A DNA stretch of 64,000 nt, taken from contig OY740765.1 of assembly GCA_963513935.1 (NCBI GenBank), forward strand, positions 148,205,830-148,269,829, given 5' to 3'. Origin of the DNA: Aphrophora alni. Lineage: Eukaryota > Arthropoda > Insecta > Hemiptera > Aphrophoridae. Every line of letters starts with the position of its first letter. Within the stretch, counting starts at the first letter, position 1. Under the pieces are notes generated by a model, which saw only the letters and a list, made by a program, of their open reading frames with translations, was not told where the DNA came from and did no database searches. Below, piece after piece: positions 11,577 through 24,147 of this stretch. Made by a program: the position numbers and the translations under genes.

Positions 11577-11935
11577 CAGGGTCCGTTTAGAGCCCTGTAA
11601 TATTTTGATGGTGTTTCTGTTGTCTATTAACTTTAATTCATTTTTATCATTGCTTAGTAGTTGCAGGGTTAGCTTATATCCCTGTGATATTTTAATTGTT
11701 GTAGTGTATCCTAGGCTATATTATTGCAAGATCCTCTATAGCTTGATAACATTTTATATGTTATTTATTAAATATTATCTAATGTTTATGGCTGTTAATT
11801 AGTTGTAATGTTGTTGATTTTGTTTAATTTTTGTTTTAAATTTTATGTATTAGTTTTTTTTTTTTTTTAAGCTGATGAGTTTAAAGCTATGGTTTTTGTC
11901 TTAACTTGCACGCATACACACAAACTGAATGTTTT
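11577..11935 (+). repeat. second cluster of the same hairpin unit (related LINE 3' end)
   Basis: CAGGGTCCGTTTAGAGCCCTG at 11,577, CAGGGTTAGCTTATATCCCTG at 11,664 and CAAGATCCTCTATAGCTTG at 11,726 each form a short stem. The first two are followed by TGT(A/G)ATATTTT. The cluster ends with CTATGGTTTTTGTCTTAA, related to the first cluster's ATGGTTTTTCGCCTTAA. Probably a second, more truncated insertion of the same LINE family. Confidence 0.5.
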
Positions 11936-11939
11936 GATT

Positions 11940-12569
11940 TTTGAAATTTAAACTTGATATTAGTTGGAACGGTTTTGATATTATGCAGTGAAAGTAACAA
12001 CTGATTTGTACATCTTTAATTAATCACTGGAGTATCAACAATGAATACAATTTGTTTTATGCTCATTTAAAGTTTTCATGCCATCAATTTAAATATCATC
12101 ATTTTGAGGGAGAGGAGTATTATATCAATGATACTGCAGAAAAGTAACAACTGATTTGGATGTCATTAAAATTGCTTATGTATCAACAAGTAAATATAAC
12201 ATATTTGTGTTTATTTAAAGTTTTTTGATGCCAGCAATTTAAATTTGATGTCATCAGTTCGAGGTAGGGGGTATTATGTCAATGTTACTACAGAAAAGTA
12301 ACAACTGATTTGGATATCATTAAAATTGCTTGTGTATCAACAGTAAATAAACATGTTTGTGTTTATTTAAAGTTTTTTGATGCCAGCAATTTAAATTTGA
12401 TGTCATCAGTTCGAGGTAGGGGGTATTATGTCAATGTTACTACAGAAAAGTAACAACTGATTTGGATATCATTAAAATTGCTTGTGTATCAACAGTAAAT
12501 AAACATGTTTGTGTTTATTTAAAGTTTTTTGATACCAGCAATTTAAATTTGATGTCATCAGTTCGAGGT
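11940..12569. repeat. tandem array, unit about 152 bp, about 4 copies
   Basis: The phrase AAAGTAACAACTGATTTG recurs at 11,991, 12,141, 12,295 and 12,447, a period of 150-154 bases. The first unit is diverged and the last two are nearly identical. Each unit holds TTTAAAGTTTT, CCAGCAATTTAAATTTGATG and TCATCAGTTCGAGGTAGG. No coding potential is apparent across units. Confidence 0.9.
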
Positions 12570-13535
12570 TACCATTTTGCAAAGTTTGAAAATTGGCTTT
12601 TTTCTCGAGTTAATTACTCAGAAACTGTAAGAGATATTTTCGAATTGAAAACACCACAGTGTAAAATTTGAACTTTCTTTTTTCCTCATGTAAAGTTTCA
12701 TATCATTACGATGTATAGTTAGAGAGCTACAAAAGGTATTGCAAGTGGCGAAACGTGAATTGTTAAAATCTGGTATTTTTATTGACATATAAATTGCAAT
12801 AACTCTTAAACCATTTGAGATGTCAAAGTGATTTATTCAGAGTTTATTCTTCTTTCAATTCTGCATCTTTTAATACCCATATCATTGGTTTAAACAATTT
12901 TTGATCTTTTTTGGAAAAACTTTAAACTGCAATTACTCGTAAACCCTTCGAGATTTCAAAGTTTTTTTTCATGGTTTACACTCCTTTCAAATCTGCATCT
13001 ATTGATATGCATATCATTGGTATTGTTAAATGTTAAAATTTTTACAAAAAATTAGATAAAAATGAAAAAATATTAAAAAATTTTAAATTTCAATAGCACC
13101 CCTCGACTCCAATCTAATTCTGCTTCTATTAAGCTATAAAAACAATCAAAAATCAAAAACTCACTTTGTCGCCTAAAAAAACTACAAGGGACCCTTACAA
13201 TTTTGCAAAGTTGGAAAATTGTCTGTTTTCGCGAGTTAATTACTCAGAAACTGTAAGAGATATTTTCGAATTGAAAACACCACAGTAAAATTTAAACTTT
13301 CGTCTATCCTCATGTAAAGTTTCATATCATTACGATGTATAGTTATGGAGCTACAGGCTATTTAAAAAGGTATTGCAAGTGGCGAAACGTGAATTGTTAA
13401 AATCTGGTATTTTTATTGACATATAAAATGCAATAACTCTTAAACCATTTGAAATGTCAAAGTGATTTCTTCAGGGTTTATTCTCCTTTTAATTCTGACT
13501 CTTTTGATACCCATATCATTGGTTTTAAAAAAATC
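12570..13535. repeat. direct duplication of an about 290-bp block
   Basis: The block with ATTACTCAGAAACTGTAAG, GAATTGAAAACACCACAGT, CATATCATTACGATGTATAG and GGCGAAACGTGAATTG lies at about 12,573-12,860 and again at about 13,195-13,500, in the same orientation. The first copy abuts the end of the 152-bp array. The sequence between them (12,870-13,190) contains a third, more diverged relative of the 3' part. Family not recognised. Confidence 0.75.
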
Positions 13536-13559
13536 ATATTTTTCTTAGTTCTTCTGATG

Positions 13560-14441
13560 TTCATTCACATAACATCGAATCATATTTATTAACGTGTAAT
13601 TCTACCCCTTATTAATAAAATAAGTCCACAGTTAAAGCGGAATCGCAGGTCACCGGGAACCGGAAAAGTGGCAGAAAAAAAATCAAAAATTAATTAACTA
13701 GTTGAAATTATTAATTTTATTTTTAAATAATAAAAACAAGGACAGTTTGAAAAAAGTACATTTCGAAAATCATAGTCCCGAAAAACAACTAAAGACATTA
13801 TAAAATTCCTAAATTCACGAACCGAAAATGGAGTACAAGCCGCCGAAAGAAAAACACTTTGTTCGCGAATCGCCCTATGAGAAGACGTTTGGCTGGAGAA
13901 GAAGACACTAACTCTAAAACACCAGTAATTGCAGCATCATCTACCAGGACCATCTCGTAACATTACCAGAAACTCCATCTAAACCTAAACCATAAGTTTG
14001 CCAAAAACCACAATTTTGAATAAAAACAAAAATATCATTAAAATTACTGAGTTGAGTTAAATTTTGTAAATTTTAAATGAATCTATTTTTCCATAATTTT
14101 CAATTTCAATATATATATATATATTGCTTAAAATTTAATACCGTTTAGTTAAGTAAGTTTTAAAATGTTTTTCCTGTATAAAGTGTGATTAGAATGAATA
14201 ACTGTTGTTTCTTTGTCATTGAGACAATCGATAACATTTGAGAACTGAAATTAATTAATTCCTAAATAGCACAGAGAATCAATTTTTATTTATATTAATT
14301 ACAGAAATTCTTAAAGTCAGTCATAAATTAAATTTCATCAAAATCCGAAAATCAATTTTTGAAATAAAAACATTAAATCTAAATACATAACTTGCAGATA
14401 AGTGAACTCTAGATCCTACGCTCCAAAGTTTTAAATTTATA
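13560..14441. other. unassigned stretch
   Basis: A relatively GC-rich patch at 13,640-13,990 holds a 27-codon frame at 13,829 with no known motif. A TA run occurs near 14,110. No gene is supported. Confidence 0.35.
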
Positions 14442-14895
14442 AAGGGAAAATTAAATTTGGAGCCAGTCGGTAAGACGAAAGTCAATACAATTACTGTAAG
14501 CTTGTCTAATTAAAGGGGGGTATTCCAGTGAGTTTGGGCTGCTGAACTCATTGAAGGGATCGTCCAGCCCAGGCCAGAAAATTATCCAGCCTAGATTTCC
14601 AGTGAGTCTGGGTTGTTCTCAATTAAAGTTAAACAACACCGCTCTAGCCTAGACTACGCTGACAGTAAGGACATTGAATTTTGATATTATTTTCAAAACC
14701 AAAATGTAAATAATTGTCTCTTGGCTGCAGAATAAATAAATCTATAACAAAATTAATCTTGACAACAATGTTTAATTTGTTTTTGTTGTTGTTGCAGCCA
14801 TGGAAACCAAACCAACAGTGATATCAACACTTATGACTAGTTGACAAAATTGTATGTTTACCTTTTACTAAATTAATTAATTTTTAAACAAAATA

Positions 14896-15117
14896 ATGAC
14901 GGACTTTTTAAATGAAAGATTTGCTTCGGGAGACAAGAAAAGTCATATAATGGTGGAAATTATGCAACGTCCTCACACTAGACCAAGGAAATTTAAATCG
15001 ATCCTCACTCATAAATATCAGGAAACAAATTATGATAACTCTGAATTCATTCTCGCTCACTACGTTGAATCACTAACGCAAAGAAAAGTATTTAAAATCA
15101 AAATCATACGTAACTAA
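14896..15117 (+). CDS. 73-residue ORF of the hAT-related repeat, copy 1
   Basis: The frame starts MTDFLNERFASGDKKSHIM and is basic, with no motif I recognise. It is kept open in both copies of the repeat with only two residue changes, but the copies are so similar overall that this says little about selection. It may be a short N-terminal exon of the element's transposase or simply chance. Confidence 0.3.
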   Translation: MTDFLNERFASGDKKSHIMVEIMQRPHTRPRKFKSILTHKYQETNYDNSEFILAHYVESLTQRKVFKIKIIRN

Positions 15118-17252
15118 AAGTTAGTCAGTTGACACATGTCGAGATAAAAATTGCACAAAATAAAATTCAACTTCACCAAGGCAACGCTACAGTATTTCTT
15201 TTATATGCCCAATATGTCTAAAAGTAGAAATAAGTATGGTATTATAAATGATTATTAATTCAATTCACAAGTTTATAATATATACGTATAATACAATTAA
15301 TTATATTCAATATACATACAAAGTGTACAATAATTGTGTTTATGCTTTGCTCGCATTAATTATTTTTATGTAGCAATAGTTATAGTTACAAATTGCATAA
15401 ATCATAAACAACTACCAAATAATTGTAATTGTAAATAAAAATTGAAGTGTCTGTATTAAAATTGAACGAACGCCATGACGGCGTCGTTTACATTCTAGAG
15501 TCTTTATGATTCTCAGATGTTACAATTACCGAGTAGTTAAATTATTTTTCGTTAATATTCTTCATTGTCAACATTCCATTGTAGTTGTGCTATATAACAC
15601 CTGTACAGCATTTCCAAGTATTTTAATTAAGTATAAAATATCACTTCCGCCTTGAAATTCAAGTGGAATTTAAAATGAAATAACTAAAGTAACAATTTTA
15701 ACTTTTTGAAGACGTTAAAAGATACGGAAAAAAACAAAAGTCTAATTTTATATATTTATTGTAATAGATATATCAAAATAGACATCACAACTGGGGACAA
15801 TTTTAAGGATGTAAATTTTAAGAATCGGCTAATAATCACTTTCGCAGTACGCCCTATTGCTATGTCCAAGTGATTTTTATCCCAAAAATATTGATCGAAA
15901 AATATATAACGCATAAAAATTTTTATCTTGAAAATAATGTTTTTGTTTCTATAATAACAAATTACTCAAACTATTTAAAAACATTATAACATAGTAAATG
16001 TTTACTAATGTAAAATTAAGTAATTAATAATATTAGGACGAAATATTTGGAGGTTTTTTTTTAAAGCTTATACAAAGTTAAGAAGAGAAAATTTCAACCT
16101 GATTCAGATACTTATTTTAAGCATCATGTAGTAACTATACTACACTACATGTATACTAAAACTATACTGCATATTACAAGTTAATGAAGACACCATTGAA
16201 AAACATTTCCTGTGTGCTTCAATTTGCTTTTATGTAGTATCACCAAAGAATGTTTTAGATGAAGTGGTCTTTCAGTTGAACTATTTACTACTGGGCAAGA
16301 AAAACTGTACCTGGCCTTTCCATAAAGTGGACTTTAGTATGACCCTAATTACCTAGCGAAAGTGTACTGGGAAGAACAAACTGAATTGCAATTACTAAAT
16401 GGTTTGGCCTTTCTATTTGCATATATGTAATCCTGGAAATGCAAACTTTATGTTTAGAATTTTCTCCACTGGTCGCTGCACTGTTGCATTGGAACCGGCA
16501 TAAGAGTTGTATTAGGTGGTTTACCCGTTTTCTGCTACAGTAACTAAATCAATTTTATAGTGATATTTAGAAACCCCAATTTGTAAATGTTTGATGAATA
16601 ATACATGATGTATGACTTAAATACCAGAAATAACTTATACGTAGCTAAAAAAGTACACAATAATTTTAAAGTTTGTTTCCATTTATTATACTTTCTATAA
16701 AATTTGTTTTCTATTTAAATACGAATACTACCCTAAATAACAACATGTCTATTTATGAGTTCGTATTATAATTTATTTTGAGATTTATAATTAGGGCCTA
16801 TATGAGGGTTTCCCGTTTTTGACTAAAAATACGATAAATACATTTACAAAACATTGAACAATACAATTTCAAACATGAATCTTTAAAATAATAAATGCAC
16901 TACTTGTAATATCTTGACATATGACTTTTAATAAGAACAGTTCGGTGTTTGCATGGCATATATCTGTTTGTGTTGAATATTAAAGTAATAGTTTTAATAG
17001 TAATTGGCAGGCTACAAACTGCGTATTCAAGATTCAGTTCAAGTATTTTAAAGGGAAAGCTGTAACTTGTAAACAACAACGTTATTTTCTGCATTCTAAG
17101 AATTTAATAGTCTTTTAGTCTTCCCCAATTTTCCCATCCGTTTCTACGGGAAACAACCGTTGCTAATGTTTCTTGAAGCACTCAAGTTATCATTTGTTGC
17201 TTGATCTCAGATGCACTAGCACCTTGTTTCAAAAAACTGATTATTAAAGACC

Positions 17253-17660
17253 TTGAAGAGGCAATACTGTGCAGTTTTGCTTAATGATACTACAAATGCT
17301 GGAAGTAGGTGTAAGATATTGGTCCTCCAAGTCAAAACAGACTTTACCCCAGGTGCTGTTACAGCTCCTGTTCTAGTAGAAAAATTGAATTGTGCTCATA
17401 GTGAAACCTCATTTCCCTTGAAAAATCTTCTCTTGTTAGGGAATGATAGTCCAAATATAAACAAACCAGTAAAAACACTATTTAATGAACAAGTAACCTT
17501 AGTAAGAAATAAAGTACTTTTAAATTTAGGATTGTGCAATATCCACCCAATTCACAATGTTTTTCTTAAAGGCCTAGAGGAACTAGGTGAAGATGTATCA
17601 GAAAGTATCTTTGGCCTTCATAATTTCTTTCATAACTGGCCATCAAGTTGGGAAAATTAA
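17253..17660 (+). pseudogene. hAT transposase fragment, copy 1
   Basis: 135 codons including LLNDTTNAGSR (the first-Asp region of the RNase H-like fold), NLLLLGNDSPNINK, then LGLCNIHPIHNVFLKGLEEL and LHNFFHNWPSSWEN. NIH-IHN-F--G is the hAT C(I/H)-H block preceding the insertion domain. The second Asp falls in LLGND. Upstream, FRAMES with LFQKTD and DLEE are shifted. Compared with copy 2 this copy has 54 extra bases (about 17,311-17,364), an in-frame 18-residue difference. Frameshifts on both sides make it non-functional. Confidence 0.65.
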
Positions 17661-18149
17661 AATGAAATTCAAACACAATGCAGCGTTGAAAGGCAGTGCT
17701 GAAAGAGTTTTAGAAGAATGGATAACTGTGGGAAAATATTTTCTAATATATGTGCCTAAGCATATCGTAATATTGCTAAAAAATCTACCATGAAAGCTGA
17801 ACTTTACTTTGTTATATCTAGTGCACATGTCTTTACAAGCGTAACAGGCTTTTTCCAAAAAGAGCAACCATTCTTCTGTTGCATTCTTTGATGTCATCAT
17901 TAATCATAAAATTGTTGGGAAGGATTTGCAAGTCTGAGGTTCTCAAAGGTATTGATTTTAAAATAATTGAATGTGTTTTTTTATTACTGAACATTTACTC
18001 CCTTTGGAGAAAATCAAGTTTTCTGGTAAAATATTAGCATGATGAAAATGTTTGTGAAAAGGACAAAACTTTTTCTGTCTTCAAGCTAAAGAACATTTAG
18101 TTGAGGTTGTTAAGCATGTTGTAAACAAATCACCTGTGTCCAGCTTATC

Positions 18150-18269
18150 CAACTGTGGAAAGAGTTGTGAAAGCCTCACTGTCTCTGTCACATGGCAATG
18201 CTGATGTGGAGCGAGCATTCTCCACAACAGGGAGAACGCTTACTCACAAGAAAACATCTATGTCAGAAT
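18150..18269 (+). pseudogene. hAT C-terminal dimerisation motif, copy 1
   Basis: The frame reads LSLSHGNADVERAFSTTGR then TLTHKKTSMSE and stops. HGNADVER-FS is the hallmark of the hAT C-terminal dimerisation region. It is separated from the fragment at 17,253-17,660 by about 500 bases of frameshifted sequence. The copy at 60-64 kb leaves the window before this point. Confidence 0.7.
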
Positions 18270-18434
18270 AACCAATAAATGTTTTAAAAACTGTTAAAAA
18301 TACACTAAACATTTATAATAACAAAGCTTAACTTATTTATTTAAAAAAAACAAATTCAATTAATCTTAACTCAAAATGTTCTTCAGTTAAAAACATCATT
18401 TAATTTCAAAATATTGAGAAATTTATAATTTTTA

Positions 18435-18698
18435 CTAAAAATATGTGTTCAATTCTTTATAATCTAATTCTAAAATTTTCATATTTTCTCTAGCTTCTAT
18501 AAAGTCTTCCTCCTCCATGGTTTCATTTAGATACCAATGAATAAAAGCTCGTTTTCGAAACATAATATCAAATTTTTTGTTAAGTTTGTCCCATGCATCA
18601 GCTATAGACGTATTGTTAGACATCATACACGCTGCCCTTGGAACTGATGCAATGTCACTTTTGTCAGCAGTGGATGGTTCTTGATAATGAATGCCCAC
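18435..18698 (-). CDS. alpha-tubulin, exon 6 (C-terminal; residues about 366-452)
   Basis: Acceptor TTAATTAG|GTGGGC at 18,699-18,700 continues the previous exon in phase 0. It reads VGIHYQEPSTADKSDIASV, later RAACMMSNNTSIADAWDKLN, KRAFIHWYLNETMEEEDF and EARENMK. This is the alpha-tubulin C-terminal helix region (canonical [49 protein letters not shown]). It ends LELDYKELNTYF then TAG. The canonical glutamate-rich tail and terminal EEY are absent, about a dozen residues short. Polyglutamylation and detyrosination sites would thus be missing. No stop or frameshift breaks the exon. Confidence 0.92.
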   Translation of the reverse strand: MGIHYQEPSTADKSDIASVPRAACMMSNNTSIADAWDKLNKKFDIMFRKRAFIHWYLNETMEEEDFIEARENMKILELDYKELNTYF

Positions 18699-19242
18699 CT
18701 AATTAAAGACAGTCATTAAGTATATTTTGGAAAATGGTGTACAAATAAACATAATTTTCATTACTATTTCACAATAAGGGGATTGTGTAGGAAGGGAACA
18801 AAATGTTGGTCCTTTATCCACCATAAAAAACAAACAAACAAAATTTAGCTTACAAAATGTCAATGATAGCAAATATTTTTGTAGTCATTTTTAATTTCCA
18901 ACATACACGAAGTATAGATAAAGTTATGTGATGGGTCAAAAAATAGATGTCAAATTGTTTGCAGATATATCAGTTTTGAAGTTCCCTGACTACCAAAGTT
19001 CTTTTTGAAATCATAATGTCTGTTGTATGAGCGTGCTCTACAACACAAATGCATGAACCAATTTTAATCAAATTTTGTTTGTGGGTATATTTTTGTCATA
19101 TCTCAGGACTTTTTTATTACCTAAATATTTAAGGCTAATGCTATAAGAAAAAAAACACAAAATAATGATTTTCTCAAAATCGTCTTTATCAATTTTTATC
19201 AAATTTTCCTACAGTGTAGTCTCTAAGGACGTACCCCTCAGG

Positions 19243-19376
19243 GGCTCAATTCAATGAGTATGGGGCTTGGGAATCTCAAGGGATCTAGCTGGATCTACAT
19301 CTATTTTCCATATAGTCTGAGGTTAGATCCCTTTCTTTCATCTTTCCTATTATGTGTCTCTTGATGAACATAAAGT
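19243..19376 (+). repeat. dispersed repeat, plus-oriented copy in intron 5
   Basis: ATGAGTATGGGGCTTGG, then AGCTGGATCTACATCTATTT, then GGTTAGATCCCTTTCTTTCA. The same order of words is found inverted at 23,955-24,085. Family unknown. Confidence 0.6.
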
Positions 19377-22300
19377 GTGTTATTTCCAACACCAACCCTA
19401 TTGGAGTACACAAGGGCTATGAATCTTTATTGTATTTCCTACCTTTTTTAAAAAAGATTAAAATGACAATGGTTTTGTTCAAATTTTAGTTAAATGTAGA
19501 CTAATAACCCTAAACCCATGTATAAAACCCTAAGTAAAAAAATATTATGATGCAGGAATAATTGGCAAAGAACGTAATGAACCTTTACCGCCATCATTCA
19601 AAGCTTGATTTTAGTCAAATACGGTTTACATTGAGAACCAGTTTATAATACAAGCAAAACAAGCTAAGGCCGTTTTATATATTTCGACGGTAAAAACCAC
19701 GTTGTGGATCCTGGAATTTCTGGATTTATGACAAAATTATGAAACTCTTTTTTCTAGCTTCACTCCAAATTGGAATCGTATGTAGGTATATTCAAAACGA
19801 AGGTTGTCTGTAAGTCTGGACTGTTGTACCCTGGCTTGCGAGAACCTGAAAGTTAATTTAGAATAAAACGTACTGATTTCTTGGGAGAACCATAAATCCA
19901 GGAATATTTTAAAATTGTTTTTTTTAAGGGAATGCATTACGCTAAAGGCATACGGTATGTGTTGGCAGAAAATATAAAAATTTAAATTTTACGTAATTGA
20001 AAAGTTATTAAAGTTCAAAGTTTGAGAAAAAGTTCAAATTTCCTCAAATTTGAAAATAAAAAGGTTTTTCAAGGTGTACAAGAAGTAGAGCTAAAAAAAG
20101 GTTAAATGTTAAAATAGCCTAATTTGAAAATTAGAAAAGTTAGCAAAATTATAAAAGTTTAAGCATTTTTTAAGCAATGAAAAAATGAAAGTTTTTAAAA
20201 TGTAATGTAAAAATTAGATAAGGGTTATTTAGGTAGAATTGTATATAAATTTCGAGAAATTAATAAACCCAAATAAAAAAGAAAAACCGTTAAGCTCCCA
20301 AACGCTCAAGAAGAAGTAGAACAAAACCAAACCAAGTGAAATTGTGGCTAGTGTAAACAATAGACATGAACCAAAGACTGGGAAAAGGAAAAGCGGAAAA
20401 AGTGAAAACCATGAGACTTTTCCGGGAGACGTCGCGAAGAAAACGCGAGTGAAAATTGTCAGAGAACCACACATCGTAGAAGTGTGAATCAAGTTCGTAA
20501 GGAAAGAAGAGGGCGAGCAGAATTCAGAAAGTTAACTTGCGAGGAAAAAAAGCAACCTGCAAAAAGTTATAGCAGTTTTAAGGAAAACTAAAGAGAAATG
20601 AGCTGGCTACAGATAAGAAAGGGGCATAACACAGCAGCCAATGAGATGCCTGGAAGCACGTCTACCAACGACGAAACAAATTCAATTCGTAGAATTAAGC
20701 GAGGTTAATTAGGAAAAGAAAGGTGAAAAACAATTGGGAGCTAACAGGAAAACATACTGATATTAAAGAAACAGATGCATACTAAAATATACTGGAACAA
20801 AAGGATTTTTAAACCTAAATTAAAAGCAGTGTTAGTAAAGCAAAGTTGGCAATGGAAATAGTGCCTAACCAGAGTATAAATAAGCTGCACCAGAGAAACA
20901 AGGAGAATTTGATTTTTTTTTTAGTGACAAGAGCCACGTCACTGAGACTCTTGTTTTTTTTTGTTTTTTTTTTATAAGATACTAACGTCTTACCAAATGA
21001 CTTAGTATTTTCGTAGTAAACCTTTAAAATATTTTTCAAGCACACTTCTGGAAGAATTGACAGGAATAGTACTAGCCAATACAGTAATTACTAAATGAAG
21101 TAGTCATTTAAACTTCATTACTGGATCTCCAGGATACTACATAGCGACCTTCAGGACATGACTTAGAGACTTTGAGGGAAAAATTGAACCCGGGACTTCA
21201 GACGTCTGCAACATTCACCATCATCTTTAAGAAGACATCTAGCACCAGTCACCCCAAAAACGACAGGCTTATCTACATGACAACATCTTCACCAACAAGA
21301 CTCCAGGAACAGCACCCAGCTCACCTGTGACCTGCCATCTGGAAACAACCGCTGACATAACAACTAGCATCAAGATGGCCGAAAGAAAGAGTTGAAAGGT
21401 CTGTAGAGAGTGTAAATACGTTAGTCCCTGTTAGAAATTTGCCTTAATTAAATTATTAAGCATACTGGGTTATTTAGGATGTCTAATTAAAAATAAATTA
21501 TAATAAAAATAAAGTAGAATCATAAATAAATTTAAATTCAAATTAAAAGGATTAAAGGTAAATTTGTGAGAAAAAGGCTAATAAAAAATTCATTAGTAAA
21601 TTCAAATTAAATAAATGAATTGTTCTGTCTTCTAATGTTAAGAAATATTAGAAATAAATTCATTTGATCATTTTGTAGATGTTGAAAAGGTTTCAACAAG
21701 AGAATATTTTGTTTTATGTTTTTGAAAGAAATCAATAAAGTTTTAACTTTTATTTTTCAGTATAAAAATCTTTTATTGTGATTAAGTTACCTATTATTAG
21801 AACATCCCGTTATTTCATGTGTTATAGATTAAATGTTACAACAGTGATAAATTATATAATTATCAAAAGCACAAAAAAGAAATTTACAAGGTTATATTCA
21901 GTGTACTTGCTACCCAGAGATTGACGATTTGTAAAATTAATTTCTTGTGTTCAGACTGAGATAATTTAAATTAAAAATACTGGAAGGTTATCGAAAAAAG
22001 TTTAACTCTGAAATGTCCTAGGCAATTTCAACCTAACTTTGTACACATATGACTTACAATCTGGAATAAAATACTGGGGGGTAATTTACTCCTAGCACCA
22101 CTAGGGGGAGGATGGGGTGATATGTAAAAATATTTAAAATTACCGAGTCTAATCCATAGTTTTTGGGGTTGCTGAGATGAATAGTGACTTTATTGATCCC
22201 GTTACTCATTGGCATTGGGTTAAGAAGAGGTGAAAAATAAAATCTCTAAAATGATCTAAATTAGTGTCAAATTCATGCTTTTCGGGGTTGTTAAGCTGAT

Positions 22301-23954
22301 TGGTGACATTCCAAATGAAATGAAACGTTAAGCCTCAAGTTTACACAAATAGAACTTTCTGGAAATTTGTAGAAATTAATAGAATTCGGTAATTTTTTTT
22401 AGAAGATTGTAGAAGTGAATAGAATTCTAATTATTATTTAATAGTTAATTGGATCAAATTGATCATCTTCAAGATTGATTGATTACCTTCAAATTGATTG
22501 TCCTTAAATGGTTTCTCTTAGTTTCAAAATCCTGCTATTTCATAAATAACCTATTTCTATTTCTGATTATACACTTTATTTTTTTCTTCTGATAATCATC
22601 ATAGTGAAGTATGGGTACCCAGCTAGTCTAAATATATAAATACTTTTCTAAGATTGGTGTCCATGGTTCATTTTAACTTTTTGACTGGCAACTATCATAT
22701 TGCAACAAAGCATATAAATGCATTGTTCACAAAACTGAATTATGCAATTTACATATTTAAAATATTATGAAATTACTGCTTTTACCGGTATTTAAAATGA
22801 CATACTATTGGTTTATTTTACTGTTATGTTCAATATGGCTTTGCTATAAGGGTAAGTACTTCAAAGGGGTTAATGTTAAACATTTTCAAAATTCAAAAAT
22901 ATGCAGTTTAGTTGGGTAATAAACTCTAGAGAATCTTGTTGCCCTCTTTTCAAAAAAACTAAGTATTTTAACTTTCCCTCCAATTTATTTTTTGAGAGTC
23001 ATGTATTCTAAGTTTCCCACAAAAATAAATCATAGTAAATACATAGATATGACAAGAAAAATTCATAATCTAATCATACCAAAAAATTGAATTGCCAAAA
23101 TTGTTAAATAACCACACATCCTCCACAAGTGTCTTTTCACTTAAATCATAATTATATTACAGGTAAAGACTATTAAGATATTTAAAGGAAAATATGTTTT
23201 ATTTCATAGATGAATCTATGGATAACGAAAGTGTACAATATGATGTTTTGTTGTTCCTACGTACATTTCTTTTTATTGGTGTGCTAATTGTATTTAGATT
23301 TTAAAATAACAATAACAAGGATAATTTATCTCCTGGATGCCAAATAAATAAACAAAAGCCCATGGTAGCTGATATGCAGTAGGCATGTATAATGCTGCCA
23401 TTCAAAAAAAAATCTAATTCAACATGTAAAGAATCTATATAGTAAATAAGGGAATATTTAGTAGATATGAAAGACTAGGGGGGAAAGAAAATAGAAAAAG
23501 GCTACCCAATAATTAACGTAATAACAGGTGCAAAAACATTACATAATTTTTTTCAAAATGGGTCCATATATTTGGGCTGTATAGTTCATATATCCCCAAA
23601 AATTGATTTTTCGACACATCACATAAAATATTGTGATGATATAAAAATGTAAATCAATTAATACCATAATCTTTTAATTTTAATACCAGTATTTTTTAAA
23701 TAATTTATATTCAACTTGTTATACAAAAGATTGAATATAATTAACTGAAAATAACATGGAGCTTTTAAAAGCTAATAAATCTAAAGTAATCTGTATTTAT
23801 ATTTGTATTAAATATTCTGTATAAATCAGTATAATAAATGTTTTTTCCTTGTTGTTTAAAAATGAAGAACCTCTCGGTTATCACCACCTTATTAAAAAAA
23901 GAATATAAATTAATGACTTCTAGTCTTCAAATATTATAGTAGCACAAGAGTCGG

Positions 23955-24085
23955 AAAGGAACATGAACTGATCAGGAGAGAGTTGATAAGAAAGATGAAA
24001 AAGAGGGATCTAACCCAAGACTATATAAAAAAGTATAGATCCAGCTATGGACCACATACTCATTATAAGGGTTGGTATTCAATTT
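23955..24085 (-). repeat. dispersed repeat, minus-oriented copy in intron 5
   Basis: Contains GGGATCTAACCCAAGACTATAT and TAGATCCAGCTA, then CATACTCATTATAAGG. It is the diverged reverse complement of 19,243-19,376. Additional related stretches (TATGTGATGGGT followed by AAAAAAT and GATATATC) lie at 18,925-19,000 (+), about 23,590-23,640 (-) and 24,985-25,070 (-). Confidence 0.6.
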
Positions 24086-24147
24086 TTAATTGAGCATTAA
24101 TATTTGATTTATAACAACTAATATCTCATAAAAAATTATATCCTTAC

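Larger units (their letters stand above)
14442..18310 (+). mobile_element. hAT-related element, copy 1
   Basis: The sequence from 14,442 to about 18,048 is repeated almost identically at 60,447-64,000. It carries a 73-codon frame at 14,896, about 2 kb of non-coding DNA, then a decayed transposase: the NDTTNAG and NLLLLGND region at 17,253-17,660 and the hAT dimerisation motif at about 18,176-18,269. The right end is set loosely by loss of hAT similarity. The last alpha-tubulin exon begins about 125 bases beyond. No terminal inverted repeats could be fixed. Confidence 0.6.
18699..24147 (-). other. alpha-tubulin intron 5 (5.4 kb)
   Basis: The intron is bounded by TATAAG|GTAAGG (donor at 24,147) and TTAATTAG (acceptor at 18,699). 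It holds inverted-repeat copies at 19,243-19,376 and 23,955-24,085. From 20,280 to 21,420 there is a patch richer in G and C without a recognisable protein. The patch contains a run of T at 20,915-20,970. Otherwise it is plain AT-rich sequence. Confidence 0.8.

Noticed and set aside
20229..20492. Overlapping hydrophobic frames on the minus strand in tubulin intron 5
   Set aside because: They are the complement of an A-rich tract and show no domain; low-complexity translation.
21425..21842. Possible solo LTR (TGTTAG ... TTACAACA)
   Set aside because: No matching target duplication at the two edges and no second copy in the window.
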